Shown: positions 9,353 to 18,394 of the stretch, in pieces
Numbering within the stretch: the stretch's first letter is position 1
How the letters are laid out: every line of letters starts with the position of its first letter
Assembly (NCBI RefSeq): GCF_020084865.1
Contig: NZ_CP071953.1
Span: 434,001-498,000 of the forward strand
Direction: 5' to 3'
DNA from: Candidatus Kaistella beijingensis
Lineage (GTDB): Bacteria > Bacteroidota > Bacteroidia > Flavobacteriales > Weeksellaceae
Length of the DNA stretch: 64,000 nt
Notes under the pieces: generated by a model
Databases searched by the model: none
What the model was told of the DNA's origin: nothing
The model's input: only the letters and a program-made list of their open reading frames with translations
Position numbers and translations under genes: made by a program

Positions 9353-10111
9353 CTATCTTGTGAAAACAAGTTTAGTTTTGGAAGAAAGTTCTTCGTCGAT
9401 TCGGTATCCTTCCAAGTTAAACGCTTTCACGTCATTTAAGGTTTTTGCTTGATTTTCAGCGCAAAATCTTACGACTAAACCTCGTGCATGTTTTGTGTAA
9501 ACTACGATGGTTTTTAGTTTTCCGTCTTTCATTTCATAAAAATCAAAATCGATAACTGGAGCGTTAAGTTTCTTTTTATCTAAAACTTTGATGTATTCTG
9601 AACTTGCTAAATTTAAAATTAAATCTTTGCTTTTCAGTTCGGAATTAAGTTGCTGGGTGACTTTTTCACGCCAAAATTCATAGAGATTTTTGTAGTGCTC
9701 AAATTCAAAACTTCTGCCCATTTCCAATCGGTAAAGCATGATTTTGTCGGAAGGTTTCAAAAGTCCGTACAATCCGGAAAGCATTCTGTAATTTTTTTGA
9801 AGATAATCCACCGCTTTTTTGTCTAAAGTTTTTGCGTCCAAACCTCGGTAAACTTCGCCTGTGAAAGCAAACATTGCAGGTGCAGATTCTTTCGCGGAAG
9901 GTTTTGCTTTCCAGTTTTGGTTTCGTTCCCAATTTTCGTCGGCAAGTTTTTGGGAGATTTCCATTAAATCCGACAAATATTTGGGAGATTTTTCCTTTAA
10001 ATACGATTGAATAAATGCCGCTTCGTCAATGAATTTCGGAGTTGTTGATTTCAACATGTCCGTTTTGTTTTCAATATTCATCAATTTTGCGGGTGAGGTG
10101 ATTATCTTCAT
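9353..10111 (-). CDS. yaaA: Peroxide stress protein YaaA (UPF0246)
   Basis: A 252-residue protein with the family signatures MKIITSPAKLM at the N-terminus, FTGEVYRGLDAKT in the middle and LSGLYGLLKPSDKIMLYRLEMG. Known members bind DNA and help limit free iron and damage under hydrogen peroxide. It is followed on the same strand by the thioesterase gene (66-base gap). Confidence 0.93.
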   Translation of the reverse strand: MKIITSPAKLMNIENKTDMLKSTTPKFIDEAAFIQSYLKEKSPKYLSDLMEISQKLADENWERNQNWKAKPSAKESAPAMFAFTGEVYRGLDAKTLDKKAVDYLQKNYRMLSGLYGLLKPSDKIMLYRLEMGRSFEFEHYKNLYEFWREKVTQQLNSELKSKDLILNLASSEYIKVLDKKKLNAPVIDFDFYEMKDGKLKTIVVYTKHARGLVVRFCAENQAKTLNDVKAFNLEGYRIDEELSSKTKLVFTR

Positions 10112-10146
10112 CTATTTTGTTTAAAGTTTAAGGTTCCAAGTTGATA

Positions 10147-10177
10147 AATTCACTATTGACAGCGAAGCGAATTCACC
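10147..10177 (+). repeat. AATTCAC/GCGAAGC dispersed repeat
   Basis: AATTCACTATTGACAGCGAA then GCGAATTCACC, between yaaA and the Sua5/YciO gene. Nearly identical to the copy at 60558-60589 and related to 53194-53241. It is preceded by a TTTAAAGTTTAAGGTTCCAAG stretch-like segment (10118-10141) that also precedes the copy at 53194. Confidence 0.55.
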
Positions 10178-10186
10178 GTTCACTTA

Positions 10187-10798
10187 TTACATTTCCCCTT
10201 TTCCTTGTCGCAGAACTTCCGGTTCACCGCTCGTTAAATCCACAATTGTTGACGCCACGTTGTCGCCATATCCGGAGTCTATGACGATATCCACCAAATG
10301 GTCGTATTTTTCTGCAATCAGTTCGGGATCGGTGGAGTATTCGATGACCTCGTCGTCGTCTTTAATGGAAGTCGACGCAATCGGATGTCCCAATTTTTCT
10401 ACAATCAATTTGGGAATCGGATGGTCGGGAACTCTTATTCCGACGGTTTTCTTGCCTTTGTAGGCGAGCGGAAGATTTTTGTTGGCTTCCAAAATAAAGG
10501 TGAAAGGTCCGGGAACTCTGTTTTTCAAGAAACGAAAAATTGCAGAATCGATGGGTTTTGTAAATTCTGACAGGTGGCTCAAATCGTTACAGATAATGGA
10601 AAACTGCGCTTTGTCAAGTTTTGTTTTTTTAATCTGCGCCAATTTTTCCATCGCTCGAATGTCGAAAATATTGCAACCCAACGCATAAACCGTGTCGGAG
10701 GGATAAATAATCAGTCCGCCGTTTTTTAAAGTCTTCACCACTTCGTCAATCGCACTTTCCTGTGGATTTTCGGGATATATTTTAAGGATTTTAGCCAT
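10187..10798 (-). CDS. Sua5/YciO/YrdC family protein (L-threonylcarbamoyladenylate synthase type)
   Basis: A 203-residue YrdC-fold protein: YPSDTVYALGCNIFD (residues about 34-48), the RVPGPFTFILEANKNLP segment and IASTSIKDDDE. The family makes threonylcarbamoyl-AMP from threonine, bicarbonate and ATP for the t6A37 modification of ANN-decoding tRNAs. The QIKKTKLDKAQFSIICNDLS stretch is closer to YciO than to TsaC, and YciO activity is weaker, so the biochemical role is less certain than the fold. The ATG at 10798 is chosen over a TTG at 10804; it lies only 3 bases after a -7 box. Confidence 0.85.
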   Translation of the reverse strand: MAKILKIYPENPQESAIDEVVKTLKNGGLIIYPSDTVYALGCNIFDIRAMEKLAQIKKTKLDKAQFSIICNDLSHLSEFTKPIDSAIFRFLKNRVPGPFTFILEANKNLPLAYKGKKTVGIRVPDHPIPKLIVEKLGHPIASTSIKDDDEVIEYSTDPELIAEKYDHLVDIVIDSGYGDNVASTIVDLTSGEPEVLRQGKGEM

Positions 10799-10801
10799 AC
10801 A

Positions 10802-10809
10802 CAAATTTA
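10802..10809 (-). promoter_or_regulatory. -7 box immediately upstream of the Sua5/YciO ATG
   Basis: TAAATTTG on the minus strand matches TAnnTTTG exactly. Only TGT separates it from the ATG at 10798, which suggests a leaderless or nearly leaderless mRNA. Confidence 0.5.
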
Positions 10810-10844
10810 GTAAAATTAGATGAATAAAGAATTTTTACAAAAAA

Positions 10845-10875
10845 TTTGCAGATCCACAGAATTGTTGTATATTTG
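10845..10875 (+). promoter_or_regulatory. Promoter of the initiator tRNA gene
   Basis: TTTG (10845-10848), exactly 19 bases, then TATATTTG (10868-10875): a perfect Bacteroidota housekeeping promoter. Start of transcription would fall a few bases before the tRNA 5' end at 10887. Confidence 0.8.
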
Positions 10876-10886
10876 CACCACAATAT

Positions 10887-10962
<76 letters not shown>

Positions 10963-10966
10963 AGGC

Positions 10967-10997
10967 AAAGAGAATTACAAATGTGATTCTCTTTTTT
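10967..10997 (+). terminator. Terminator of the tRNA gene
   Basis: Perfect 9-base arms AAAGAGAAT (10967-10975) and ATTCTCTTT (10986-10994) followed by a T run, 5 bases after the tRNA. Confidence 0.85.
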
Positions 10998-11013
10998 ATT
11001 TAAATGAGGTTTC

Positions 11014-11703
11014 ATGACAGATCTTCCCGGAAAAGCCATTCACGATTATTATTTTAACAAGAGTAAGATAAAATTGTACGTCAAAGATATTTTCGGGCCG
11101 AAAGTAGAAATGCCTTTGTCCCTATATTTTCGTGGATTTTCTGAAATGCCCGATTTAGAAAAGAAGGCGTTACAACTTGGTCGAGGAAAAATATTGGATA
11201 TCGGTGCAGGTTCCGGTTCCCATGTTTTGGAGCTTCAAAAAAATAATGATGAAGTTTATGCGCTTGAAATTTCTCCTGCAGCTTGTGAAGTGATGAAAGA
11301 TAGAGGAGTGGAGAACGTGATTTGTAAAGATATTTTCAAATATAAAGGTGAAAAATTCGACACGCTTTTGCTTCTGATGAATGGAATTGGACTTTCTTCT
11401 ACATTAGAAGGTTTTAAAAAGTTTTTGAAAAAAGCTGAAGATTTACTCGATCCAAATGGACAGTTAATTTTCGATTCGTGCGATATTTCCTATATGTATG
11501 AAATGGCGGAAAAGCCTGATTACTATTACGGTCAAGTAAAATGCCGCTACGAATATGACCAACTTTTGACCGATTGGTTTGAGTGGCTTTATCTCGACAA
11601 AAAAACCATGACCCAAATCGCGACTGAATGCGGTTGGAATGCGGAAGTCGTTTTTGAAGATGAAAACGATCAGTATTTGGCGGTTCTCAGCAAAAGGAAC
11701 TAA
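11014..11703 (+). CDS. Class I SAM-dependent methyltransferase
   Basis: A 229-residue Rossmann methyltransferase. Motif I is LDIGAGSGSHVLEL (residues about 61-74), followed by an acidic strand end (VYALEIS), a CKDIFKY motif and the post-motif FDTLLLLMNGIGL. The N-terminal helical cap (residues 1-50) and the C-terminal YDQLLTDWFEWLYLD segment may form the substrate site; the substrate cannot be told. It stands alone between the tRNA and a convergent gene. Confidence 0.83.
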   Translation: MTDLPGKAIHDYYFNKSKIKLYVKDIFGPKVEMPLSLYFRGFSEMPDLEKKALQLGRGKILDIGAGSGSHVLELQKNNDEVYALEISPAACEVMKDRGVENVICKDIFKYKGEKFDTLLLLMNGIGLSSTLEGFKKFLKKAEDLLDPNGQLIFDSCDISYMYEMAEKPDYYYGQVKCRYEYDQLLTDWFEWLYLDKKTMTQIATECGWNAEVVFEDENDQYLAVLSKRN

Positions 11704-11772
11704 TCTCATTCTGATTGCGCATCTAAAACCTTGTTTCGGCTTGATAAATAAAGTTGACAGTCAAATTTGTTT

Positions 11773-13338
11773 TTAATGAATTTCCACCGCCACATAATCG
11801 CTTTCATTTCCTAAACGATCCACCGCTTTCAACGCCAAATCCGTTAAATGAACTCCCGATTTTAATAAAGGAAGAAATTTGCTGTGTTCGTCGCTGTTCA
11901 AAATTTCGGTTTCCCATTTGTTGCCGTATTTAGCGAAGAGAATAAAATGTTTTGCCTGTTGCGGATTTCGTGAAAGCCAATGAATTTCTGCATTATTACC
12001 TGATTTTTTGGCGGTAATTTCAGGTTTTAAAACAGGTTCCGATTTAATCCACGGACTTGCCGGAACCAGAGCTTTTTCTTTATACAAGTTCTGAAGAGCC
12101 GTTTGCATCACATAGTTTTTAGAAATTCCATCAATGCTGTAATGAATGACACCGGAATTATTTCCTAAAATACTTCTCGTGATTTTTATTTGATTTGAAA
12201 TTTCCTCCACTTTGTCAGCAACATTTTTTACTCCCACCGTGTTCAATCCCGGCCAAAGATGGACGTTCTTCGGTGTTTCTGATTTCCACCAATTTAAAAG
12301 TGAGGAATAACTTTGCGGACCGCCTTCTTTCCAATAGAGTTGCGGCGAAAAATAATCGCACCAACCTTCGTTCAGCCATAATTTTGCATCGGCGTAAAGT
12401 TCATCATATTGCGAAGTTCCCGTCACATCTGCAGGAAATCCCGGCTTCCAAATTCCGAATGGGGAAATTCCAAATTTGACGTACGATTTTTCGGCTTTTA
12501 TTTCATCGTGAATTCTTTTGATAAATTTGTTCACATTTCCGCGTCGCCAATCTGCACGCGACAAAGTTCCGCCCGAATTTTTGTAAACAGTCCAAGTTTT
12601 ATCGTCAGGAAAATCTCTTCCGCCGTTGTATTCTTTGTAAGGATAAAAATAATCGTCTATGTGGATGGCATCAATATCATAACGTTTCACCAAGTCTTTG
12701 ATGACCGATGAAGCGTGGTTTTGCACTTTCTCATCCGAAGGATCCATCCAATACATTCCGTTTCTCAAGCGATAAGTTTCATTGGACATTTTAGAGGCCA
12801 TACTTTCGGAAGTCACGGCTCCGCCAGTTGTGTGATGCGCTCGGTAAGGATTGAGCCACACGTGAAGTTCCATCCCACGTTTGTGTGCCTCGGAAATCCA
12901 AAATTCCAAAGGATCATAAAACGGCGACGGCGATTTCCCTATTTGTCCCGTCAAGAAATAAGACCAAGGTTCCAAATCACTTTTGTAAAGCGCATCTGCA
13001 GAAGGTCGCGCCTGAAAAACCACCGCATTGAAATTGGCGTCTTTCAGCAAATCCAAAATTTTGATGGCTTCCTGTTTTTGTTGTTCAGTAGAAAGATTAT
13101 TTTTTGAAGGCCAATTGATGTTTGCCACGGTTGCAATCCACGCTGCACGAAATTCGCGGTTGACTTCGGGTAATTGTATAGCTGCTGGTTGCTGATTGCT
13201 GGTTACTGGCTTTGTGACCGGTTTTGTGGTGACAGTTGTTGGTTTTTTGGGTGGGGTTGAGGTTTTTTGGGTGGAACAGGATGCGATGAAGAGACCTGTT
13301 AATATTGGGAGGGTGTATTTTAGAGTTGATATTTTCAT
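11773..13338 (-). CDS. Family 10-like glycosyl hydrolase lipoprotein (GHL10/DUF187)
   Basis: A 521-residue lipoprotein: signal peptide with lipobox FIASC (Cys about residue 21), a Thr/Pro/Lys-rich linker (27-45), then a TIM-barrel domain with EFRAAWIATVANINWPSK at its start, FQARPSADALY, ELHVWLNPYR and DAIHIDDYFYPY, typical of the YngK-type hydrolase-like family, and a C-terminal Fn3-like region from about 430. Some relatives cleave denuded peptidoglycan glycan or other glycans; the substrate here is unknown. It is likely anchored to a membrane and faces the periplasm or surface. Confidence 0.85.
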   Translation of the reverse strand: MKISTLKYTLPILTGLFIASCSTQKTSTPPKKPTTVTTKPVTKPVTSNQQPAAIQLPEVNREFRAAWIATVANINWPSKNNLSTEQQKQEAIKILDLLKDANFNAVVFQARPSADALYKSDLEPWSYFLTGQIGKSPSPFYDPLEFWISEAHKRGMELHVWLNPYRAHHTTGGAVTSESMASKMSNETYRLRNGMYWMDPSDEKVQNHASSVIKDLVKRYDIDAIHIDDYFYPYKEYNGGRDFPDDKTWTVYKNSGGTLSRADWRRGNVNKFIKRIHDEIKAEKSYVKFGISPFGIWKPGFPADVTGTSQYDELYADAKLWLNEGWCDYFSPQLYWKEGGPQSYSSLLNWWKSETPKNVHLWPGLNTVGVKNVADKVEEISNQIKITRSILGNNSGVIHYSIDGISKNYVMQTALQNLYKEKALVPASPWIKSEPVLKPEITAKKSGNNAEIHWLSRNPQQAKHFILFAKYGNKWETEILNSDEHSKFLPLLKSGVHLTDLALKAVDRLGNESDYVAVEIH

Positions 13339-13449
13339 GGGATAAAAATAGGTGAAAATGTTTTGTTTTTAAAGTTTTTAAGAAATTTTAGGAATTCAGT
13401 TTTTATTTGATGGGATTGCTTTGTTGTTCATTATTTCCTTTTTATCAAC

Positions 13450-13490
13450 GGATTGCTTCGTCGTTCGTTCCTCACTCCTCGCAATGACGG
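13450..13490. repeat. GGATTGCTTCGTCG...CGCAATGACGG repeat
   Basis: A GGATTGCTTCGTCGTTC unit followed by CTCACTCCTCGCAATGACGG; its two ends are partly complementary. This REP-like sequence type is widespread between genes in many bacterial phyla. A shorter related piece follows at 13545-13569. Confidence 0.55.
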
Positions 13491-13501
13491 TGTAAAAGAA
13501 A

Positions 13502-13530
13502 AAAAGACGCTCCAAAAAGCGTCTTTTAAA
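13502..13530 (-). terminator. Terminator of typA
   Basis: Perfect 10-base arms AAAAGACGCT (13502-13511) and AGCGTCTTTT (13518-13527) with a six-base loop; on the minus strand the hairpin is followed by a run of T. It lies about 45 bases past the typA stop. Confidence 0.85.
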
Positions 13531-13544
13531 ATATATTTATCGAT

Positions 13545-13569
13545 GGATTGCCGCGCTCTCGCTCGCAAT
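13545..13569. repeat. Partial GGATTGC...CGCAAT repeat
   Basis: GGATTGCCGCGCTCTCGCTC then GCAAT, a shortened form of the element at 13450-13490, ending 6 bases from the typA stop. Confidence 0.45.
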
Positions 13570-13575
13570 AAAAAA

Positions 13576-15381
13576 TTACCCTTTCGCAACTCTCTCCGCA
13601 CGTTTTCTTTCCTCTTCAGAAAGCACTTTTTTACGCATTCTGATGAAGTTTGGCGTTACTTCGATGGCTTCGTCGGCTTGGATGTATTCCATACATTCTT
13701 CCAACGAGAAAAGGATTTTTGGGGCAACTCCGGTGTCTTTGTCTTTGCCGGATGCACGCATGTTGTTCAATTGTTTTCCTTCCACGATGTTTACTACCAA
13801 ATCGCCCGGTTTGTTTTGTTCACCCACAATCATTCCAGCATAAACATCTTCACCTGGATCCACGAAAAATCGTCCTCTATCCTGTAATTTATTGATGGAA
13901 TATTCTGTACAAGGTCCTTGAATTTTTGAAATCAAAACGCCATTACTTCTTCCCGGAATGGAACCTTTGAAAGGCTTATAATCCACGAAACGGTGCGCCA
14001 TAATCGCTTCACCTGCAGTTGCGGTCAACATTTGCGAACGAAGTCCGATTAACCCACGGGAAGGAATTTCAAACTCCAAATGCTGCATTTCGCCTTTGGT
14101 TTCCATGATGTGAAGGTCGCCTTTTCTTTGTGTCGCCAAATCAATAACTCTTGAAGCAAATTCTTCCGGAACATCTACCACCATTGATTCGTAAGGTTCG
14201 CAATTTACCCCGTCAATTTCGCGCAAAATTACTTGCGGTTGACCGATCGTCATTTCGTAACCTTCTCTACGCATCGTTTCAATAAGAACGGAAAGGTGCA
14301 AAATTCCACGACCAAAAACCAAGAATGTATTTGCATCATCGGTTGGTTCAACTCTTAATGCTAAATTTTTCTCTAATTCCTTATACAAACGGTCTTTCAA
14401 GTGGTTTGAAGTCACATATTTTCCGTCTTTCCCGAAGAAAGGGGAATTGTTGATGGAGAAGGTCATGTTCAAAGTCGGCTCATCGATAGAAAGTCTTGTC
14501 AATGGTTCCGGATTTTCTAAATCTACAAACGTGTCGCCAATTTGGAAGGAATCAAAACCTACAATCGCACAAATATCTCCTGCGTGAACTTCCTGAACTT
14601 TTTTCTTGCCAAGTCCTTCAAACACGTATAATTCTTTTACTTTTCCTTTTATAATTTTTCCGTCTTCCTGCGCCAAACCAATCCATTGCGATTCTTTTAC
14701 GGAACCTCTTGCTACTTTTCCAATCGCGATTCTTCCTAAAAATGAAGAAAAATCAAGCGATGTAATCTGCATTTGAAGGTTTCCTTCTTCTACTTTTGGT
14801 TCAGGAACGTATTGCAAAATTCCGTCTAACAAAGGCATAATTGAATCTGCAGGTTCCAAAGTGGTGTTGAACCAACCCTGTTTGGATGAGCCGTAGAAAG
14901 TTGGGAAATCCAATTGTTCTTCCGTTGCATCAAGGTTGAAAAACAAATCGAAAACTTGGTCGTGAACCTCCTCCGGACGACAGTTGGGTTTATCCACTTT
15001 ATTGATGACAACGATAGGTTTCAAGCCGAGTTCCAACGCTTTATGCAAAACGAAACGCGTTTGTGGCATCGGTCCTTCAAAAGCATCCACCAAAAGCAAA
15101 ACTCCATCTGCCATTTTCAAAACACGTTCTACTTCACCACCAAAATCGGCGTGACCAGGAGTGTCGATCACATTAATTTTCGTGTCTTTATAGGTTACGG
15201 AAATGTTTTTTGATAAAATGGTGATTCCTCTTTCGCGCTCCAGATCATTGTTGTCCATAATCAGTTCACCAGATTCCTGGTTTTCTCTGAAGATGTTTGT
15301 GGCGTGAATAATTTTGTCGACCAAAGTTGTTTTTCCGTGGTCAACGTGTGCGATAATCGCGATATTTCTAATGTTTTGCAT
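13576..15381 (-). CDS. typA: Translational GTPase TypA/BipA
   Basis: A 601-residue ribosome-associated GTPase. G1 is [15 protein letters not shown] (residues about 8-22), G2/switch I contains [10 protein letters not shown]3 is [11 protein letters not shown] and G4 is NKVD; the EF-G-like domains and the TypA-specific C-terminus ([19 protein letters not shown]) follow. It takes part in 50S assembly and in stress and cold adaptation. The ATG at 15381 ([12 protein letters not shown]) is chosen over an ATG 21 bases upstream, because the -7 box lies there. Confidence 0.96.
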   Translation of the reverse strand: MQNIRNIAIIAHVDHGKTTLVDKIIHATNIFRENQESGELIMDNNDLERERGITILSKNISVTYKDTKINVIDTPGHADFGGEVERVLKMADGVLLLVDAFEGPMPQTRFVLHKALELGLKPIVVINKVDKPNCRPEEVHDQVFDLFFNLDATEEQLDFPTFYGSSKQGWFNTTLEPADSIMPLLDGILQYVPEPKVEEGNLQMQITSLDFSSFLGRIAIGKVARGSVKESQWIGLAQEDGKIIKGKVKELYVFEGLGKKKVQEVHAGDICAIVGFDSFQIGDTFVDLENPEPLTRLSIDEPTLNMTFSINNSPFFGKDGKYVTSNHLKDRLYKELEKNLALRVEPTDDANTFLVFGRGILHLSVLIETMRREGYEMTIGQPQVILREIDGVNCEPYESMVVDVPEEFASRVIDLATQRKGDLHIMETKGEMQHLEFEIPSRGLIGLRSQMLTATAGEAIMAHRFVDYKPFKGSIPGRSNGVLISKIQGPCTEYSINKLQDRGRFFVDPGEDVYAGMIVGEQNKPGDLVVNIVEGKQLNNMRASGKDKDTGVAPKILFSLEECMEYIQADEAIEVTPNFIRMRKKVLSEEERKRAERVAKG

Positions 15382-15399
15382 AATCGTTTTTTGACGGTG

Positions 15400-15407
15400 C
15401 AAAAGTA
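15400..15407 (-). promoter_or_regulatory. -7 box of typA
   Basis: TACTTTTG on the minus strand matches TAnnTTTG, 18 bases upstream of the chosen ATG. It overlaps the upstream alternative start and so argues against that start. Confidence 0.6.
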
Positions 15408-15679
15408 ATCTTTTTTGTCGGATAATTTATTAAACCGTAAAGAATTAATAAAAATTAATGTGGAAAATTGAGGAAAGTTGAATTTAAGGTTTGCTGGGTC
15501 GTGGATGTTGGGTGCTGGAAGTCAAAAGTTTGATGAGAAGATAAATGACTTTGAAGATGTGTAGAAAACCAAAATTCCTATTTAAACAAATGTTTGCAAC
15601 AAAACGTTTCAAGTGCGCTTTTCATAGACGCACAAAGATTAATTGTAAAATAATAATTTATCATACAGTTTTAATAGGT

Positions 15680-17062
15680 TTATGCAACTGAGTTTTTATT
15701 TTTCTCGTGATAATTAATTTTTCTCTGAGAAAGATTTAAAAACCTGAAAACCAAAAGAATCGCAGAAACCGTTAATCCCAAACCAAGTGCAATCCACATT
15801 CCGAACGCACCCATTTTTAAAGTCACGGTGAGAAAATATCCCAAAGGAATTGCAATCAACCAATAAGCAATAAACGTAATGATGGAAGGAATTTTCACAT
15901 CCTGAATTCCTCGGAGACAACCGAGTGCTACAACTTGAATTCCATCCGAAAGCTGAAAAAGAGCTGCAATGATCAACAATTTTGCGGCGAGTTGAATGAC
16001 GTCAACATCTTCCTTTTTAGTAAAGAAGGTCGGTAAAATATGTCTTCCGAAAATGAAAAACAATCCACAAACGAACATGAAAATGAAAACGATTTTCAAA
16101 TTGTTGATGCCGACTTTTTTTAATTCTACATAGTTTTGCTCTCCTAATTTCCTTCCAATCATCACTGTTGAAGCCACACTGAACCCGATACAGAGATTAA
16201 AAGTAAAGGACGCCATGGAAAGGGCAATTTGATGCGAAGCGATATCATGCGACGAAATCAATCCGCAAATAAACGCGGCTCCTGCAAATGCAGTTACTTC
16301 AAAAAACATTTGAAGAGCAGTCGGAAAGCCGATCTTGAGCATTTTATCAAACATTGCCTTGGAAAATTCTGAAATTTTTAATGAAAAATCTTTGATGTAC
16401 CTTTTGGTTTTTTCCTGTTTCATTAGGACGTAATAAAGGAAAACCATCATGAAAATTCTAGCAATCAAACTCGCTAAAGCCGAACCTTTTACGCCCATCG
16501 GTGGAATTCCGAACATCCCTTTAATAAAGACATAATTTAAGATGACATTGATGACGTTTGCAATAATCGTTGCTTTCGTAACTCCAATTGTGTAGGATAA
16601 ACCTTCAGAAACTTCGCGCAAAGTCTGGAAGACCATGAACGGTAAAATACTTAAAGTCATGATGCTCAAAAAACCAATCGTGTCGGGAATAATTTCCGGT
16701 GGTTGGTCCATGTGATAAAGCAGTGGCATTGCAGCGAAAAGTAGAATCATCAACAATAATCCGATTCCCAAATTAATCACAAAGCCGTGACGAAAGACCG
16801 AATTAATCGTTTCGTGTTTATGCTGTGAATGCGCTTCGGAAACGAGTGGGGGAATGGCAAACGAAAATCCCAACGCAAAAACAAAAATCGAGAAAAATAC
16901 GGCATTTCCCAATGAAACCGATGCCAAAGCTTGCGCACCCAATAACTTCCCGACAATAATATTATCGAACAGGTTTACGGAAACCTGACCAACCTGCGTT
17001 AACATTACAGGAAGTGCGAGTTTCAGACATGCTTTGGTGTGTTGTTGATTAAGAAATACCAT
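15680..17062 (-). CDS. MATE family multidrug/Na+ antiporter
   Basis: A 460-residue protein with 12 predicted membrane segments. The N-terminus (ALPVMLTQVGQVSVNLFDNIIVG, within residues 17-39) and the pseudo-repeated second half (ALQMFFEVTAFAGAAFICG) are typical of NorM-like MATE exporters, which expel cationic drugs in exchange for Na+ or H+. The C-terminus is hydrophilic. No dedicated regulator is adjacent. A TATTTTTG box on the minus strand (17086-17093) is a candidate promoter. Confidence 0.9.
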   Translation of the reverse strand: MVFLNQQHTKACLKLALPVMLTQVGQVSVNLFDNIIVGKLLGAQALASVSLGNAVFFSIFVFALGFSFAIPPLVSEAHSQHKHETINSVFRHGFVINLGIGLLLMILLFAAMPLLYHMDQPPEIIPDTIGFLSIMTLSILPFMVFQTLREVSEGLSYTIGVTKATIIANVINVILNYVFIKGMFGIPPMGVKGSALASLIARIFMMVFLYYVLMKQEKTKRYIKDFSLKISEFSKAMFDKMLKIGFPTALQMFFEVTAFAGAAFICGLISSHDIASHQIALSMASFTFNLCIGFSVASTVMIGRKLGEQNYVELKKVGINNLKIVFIFMFVCGLFFIFGRHILPTFFTKKEDVDVIQLAAKLLIIAALFQLSDGIQVVALGCLRGIQDVKIPSIITFIAYWLIAIPLGYFLTVTLKMGAFGMWIALGLGLTVSAILLVFRFLNLSQRKINYHEKNKNSVA

Positions 17063-17085
17063 AAAATTTCAAAAAAAATTTGCAG

Positions 17086-17093
17086 CAAAAATA
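17086..17093 (-). promoter_or_regulatory. Candidate -7 box of the MATE gene
   Basis: TATTTTTG on the minus strand, 23 bases upstream of the ATG at 17062. Confidence 0.4.
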
Positions 17094-17131
17094 CTGCAAA
17101 CTTTTCCTAATCTATTTACCTTAATGTTAAT

Positions 17132-18316
17132 TTATTTTCGTACGAAACTTGCAACATCCGCTGCAGATACAGGATTTGAACCTAGAATAATCAAACGTTC
17201 CACCACATTTCGAAGTTCACGAATATTTCCAGTCCAGCTGAAATTTTCCAGAGCTTTGACAGCATCTGCACTGAATTCTTTTTGTGCTGTTCCGTGCTCT
17301 TCGGAGATCACTTTCGCAAAATGACGGACCAAAAGTTGAATGTCTTCTTTTCTTTCATCTAAAGGCGGTACATAAATTTCAATCACAGAAAGTCGGTGAT
17401 AAAGGTCTTCACGGAATTTGCCCGCTTCGATTTCCTTCTGCATATTTTTGTTGGTTGCCGCCAAAACGCGAACATCCACTTTGATTTCTTTGTCGCTTCC
17501 TACGGGTGATACTTTGCTTTCCTGCAATGCACGAAGAACTTTTGCCTGTGCAACGAGACTCATATCACCAATTTCGTCAAGAAAAATAGTTCCATTGTTC
17601 GCTAATTCAAATTTTCCCTGCTTGTCTTTAATGGCTCCGGTAAAACTTCCTTTAACGTGTCCAAACAATTCAGACTCAATAAGTTCCGAGGGAATTGCGG
17701 CGCAGTTTACCTCAATCATTGGTCCTTTGCTGCGGTCGCTTTGTGCGTGGATTGCGTGTGCAACCAATTCTTTTCCGGCTCCGTTTGGTCCTGTAATTAA
17801 AACTCTTGCGTCTGAAGTGGCTACTTTTTGAATCATCTCCTGAATTTTTTTCAAAGGAGCGGATTCGCCAATCATTTGGTATTTTTTGTTGACTTTTTTC
17901 TTTAGGGTAGAATTTTCCGATTTTAGATTTTGATTGGTTTTCTGCAAAATTCTTTTGTCCAGTGCATTTTTTACACTGGTAATCAATCGGTTGATGTCAA
18001 TTGGTTTTGAAATGAAATCATACGCACCTTCTTTTAAGCAATCCACGGCGGTATCGATATCGGCATGTCCGGAAATCATGACAAAAGTGGTGTCCGGTTT
18101 CAATTGAAGTGCCTGTTTCAAAAGTTCGGTACCCGAAAGTTTAGGCATTTTTATGTCGGAAATGACCAAAGCGAAATCTTCTTTTTCAATGTGTTTATAA
18201 CCTTCCAAACCGTCTTCTGCTACGACAAATTCATAGTCGGTAAGTTCATCGGAAAGGATGCTTTGCAGTACGCCGGAAATGGCCTTTTCATCTTCTACAA
18301 TCAAGATTTTTTGCAT
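17132..18316 (-). CDS. NtrC-like response regulator lacking the C-terminal helix-turn-helix
   Basis: A 394-residue protein: receiver domain (residues 1-120) with phosphoacceptor Asp in ALVISDIKMP, then a sigma-54 AAA+ domain with P-loop GPNGAGKE, the sigma-54 contact loop GSFTGA (instead of the usual GAFTGA), Walker B GTIFLDEIGD and WTGNIRELRN. The chain stops about 20 residues after the last motif (DVASFVRK), so the Fis-type DNA-binding domain normally found in this family is absent. It should activate sigma-54 RNA polymerase, perhaps from solution. No partner kinase is adjacent; yggS lies upstream. Confidence 0.9.
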   Translation of the reverse strand: MQKILIVEDEKAISGVLQSILSDELTDYEFVVAEDGLEGYKHIEKEDFALVISDIKMPKLSGTELLKQALQLKPDTTFVMISGHADIDTAVDCLKEGAYDFISKPIDINRLITSVKNALDKRILQKTNQNLKSENSTLKKKVNKKYQMIGESAPLKKIQEMIQKVATSDARVLITGPNGAGKELVAHAIHAQSDRSKGPMIEVNCAAIPSELIESELFGHVKGSFTGAIKDKQGKFELANNGTIFLDEIGDMSLVAQAKVLRALQESKVSPVGSDKEIKVDVRVLAATNKNMQKEIEAGKFREDLYHRLSVIEIYVPPLDERKEDIQLLVRHFAKVISEEHGTAQKEFSADAVKALENFSWTGNIRELRNVVERLIILGSNPVSAADVASFVRK

Positions 18317-18394
18317 TCGTTAAATTTTATGGATTTAATAAAAATTTAGTTTAAAATTTGCAAATTGTGCAGCAATAATCGTACCCAAAAGCAG

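Noticed and set aside
12409..13107. Open frames on the plus strand opposite the glycosyl hydrolase-like gene
   Set aside because: They are antisense to a complete lipoprotein gene and show no family pattern or promoter.
15408..15679. Possible small gene between the MATE and typA genes
   Set aside because: No open frame above about 30 codons, no promoter other than that of typA, and no stable fold was noticed.
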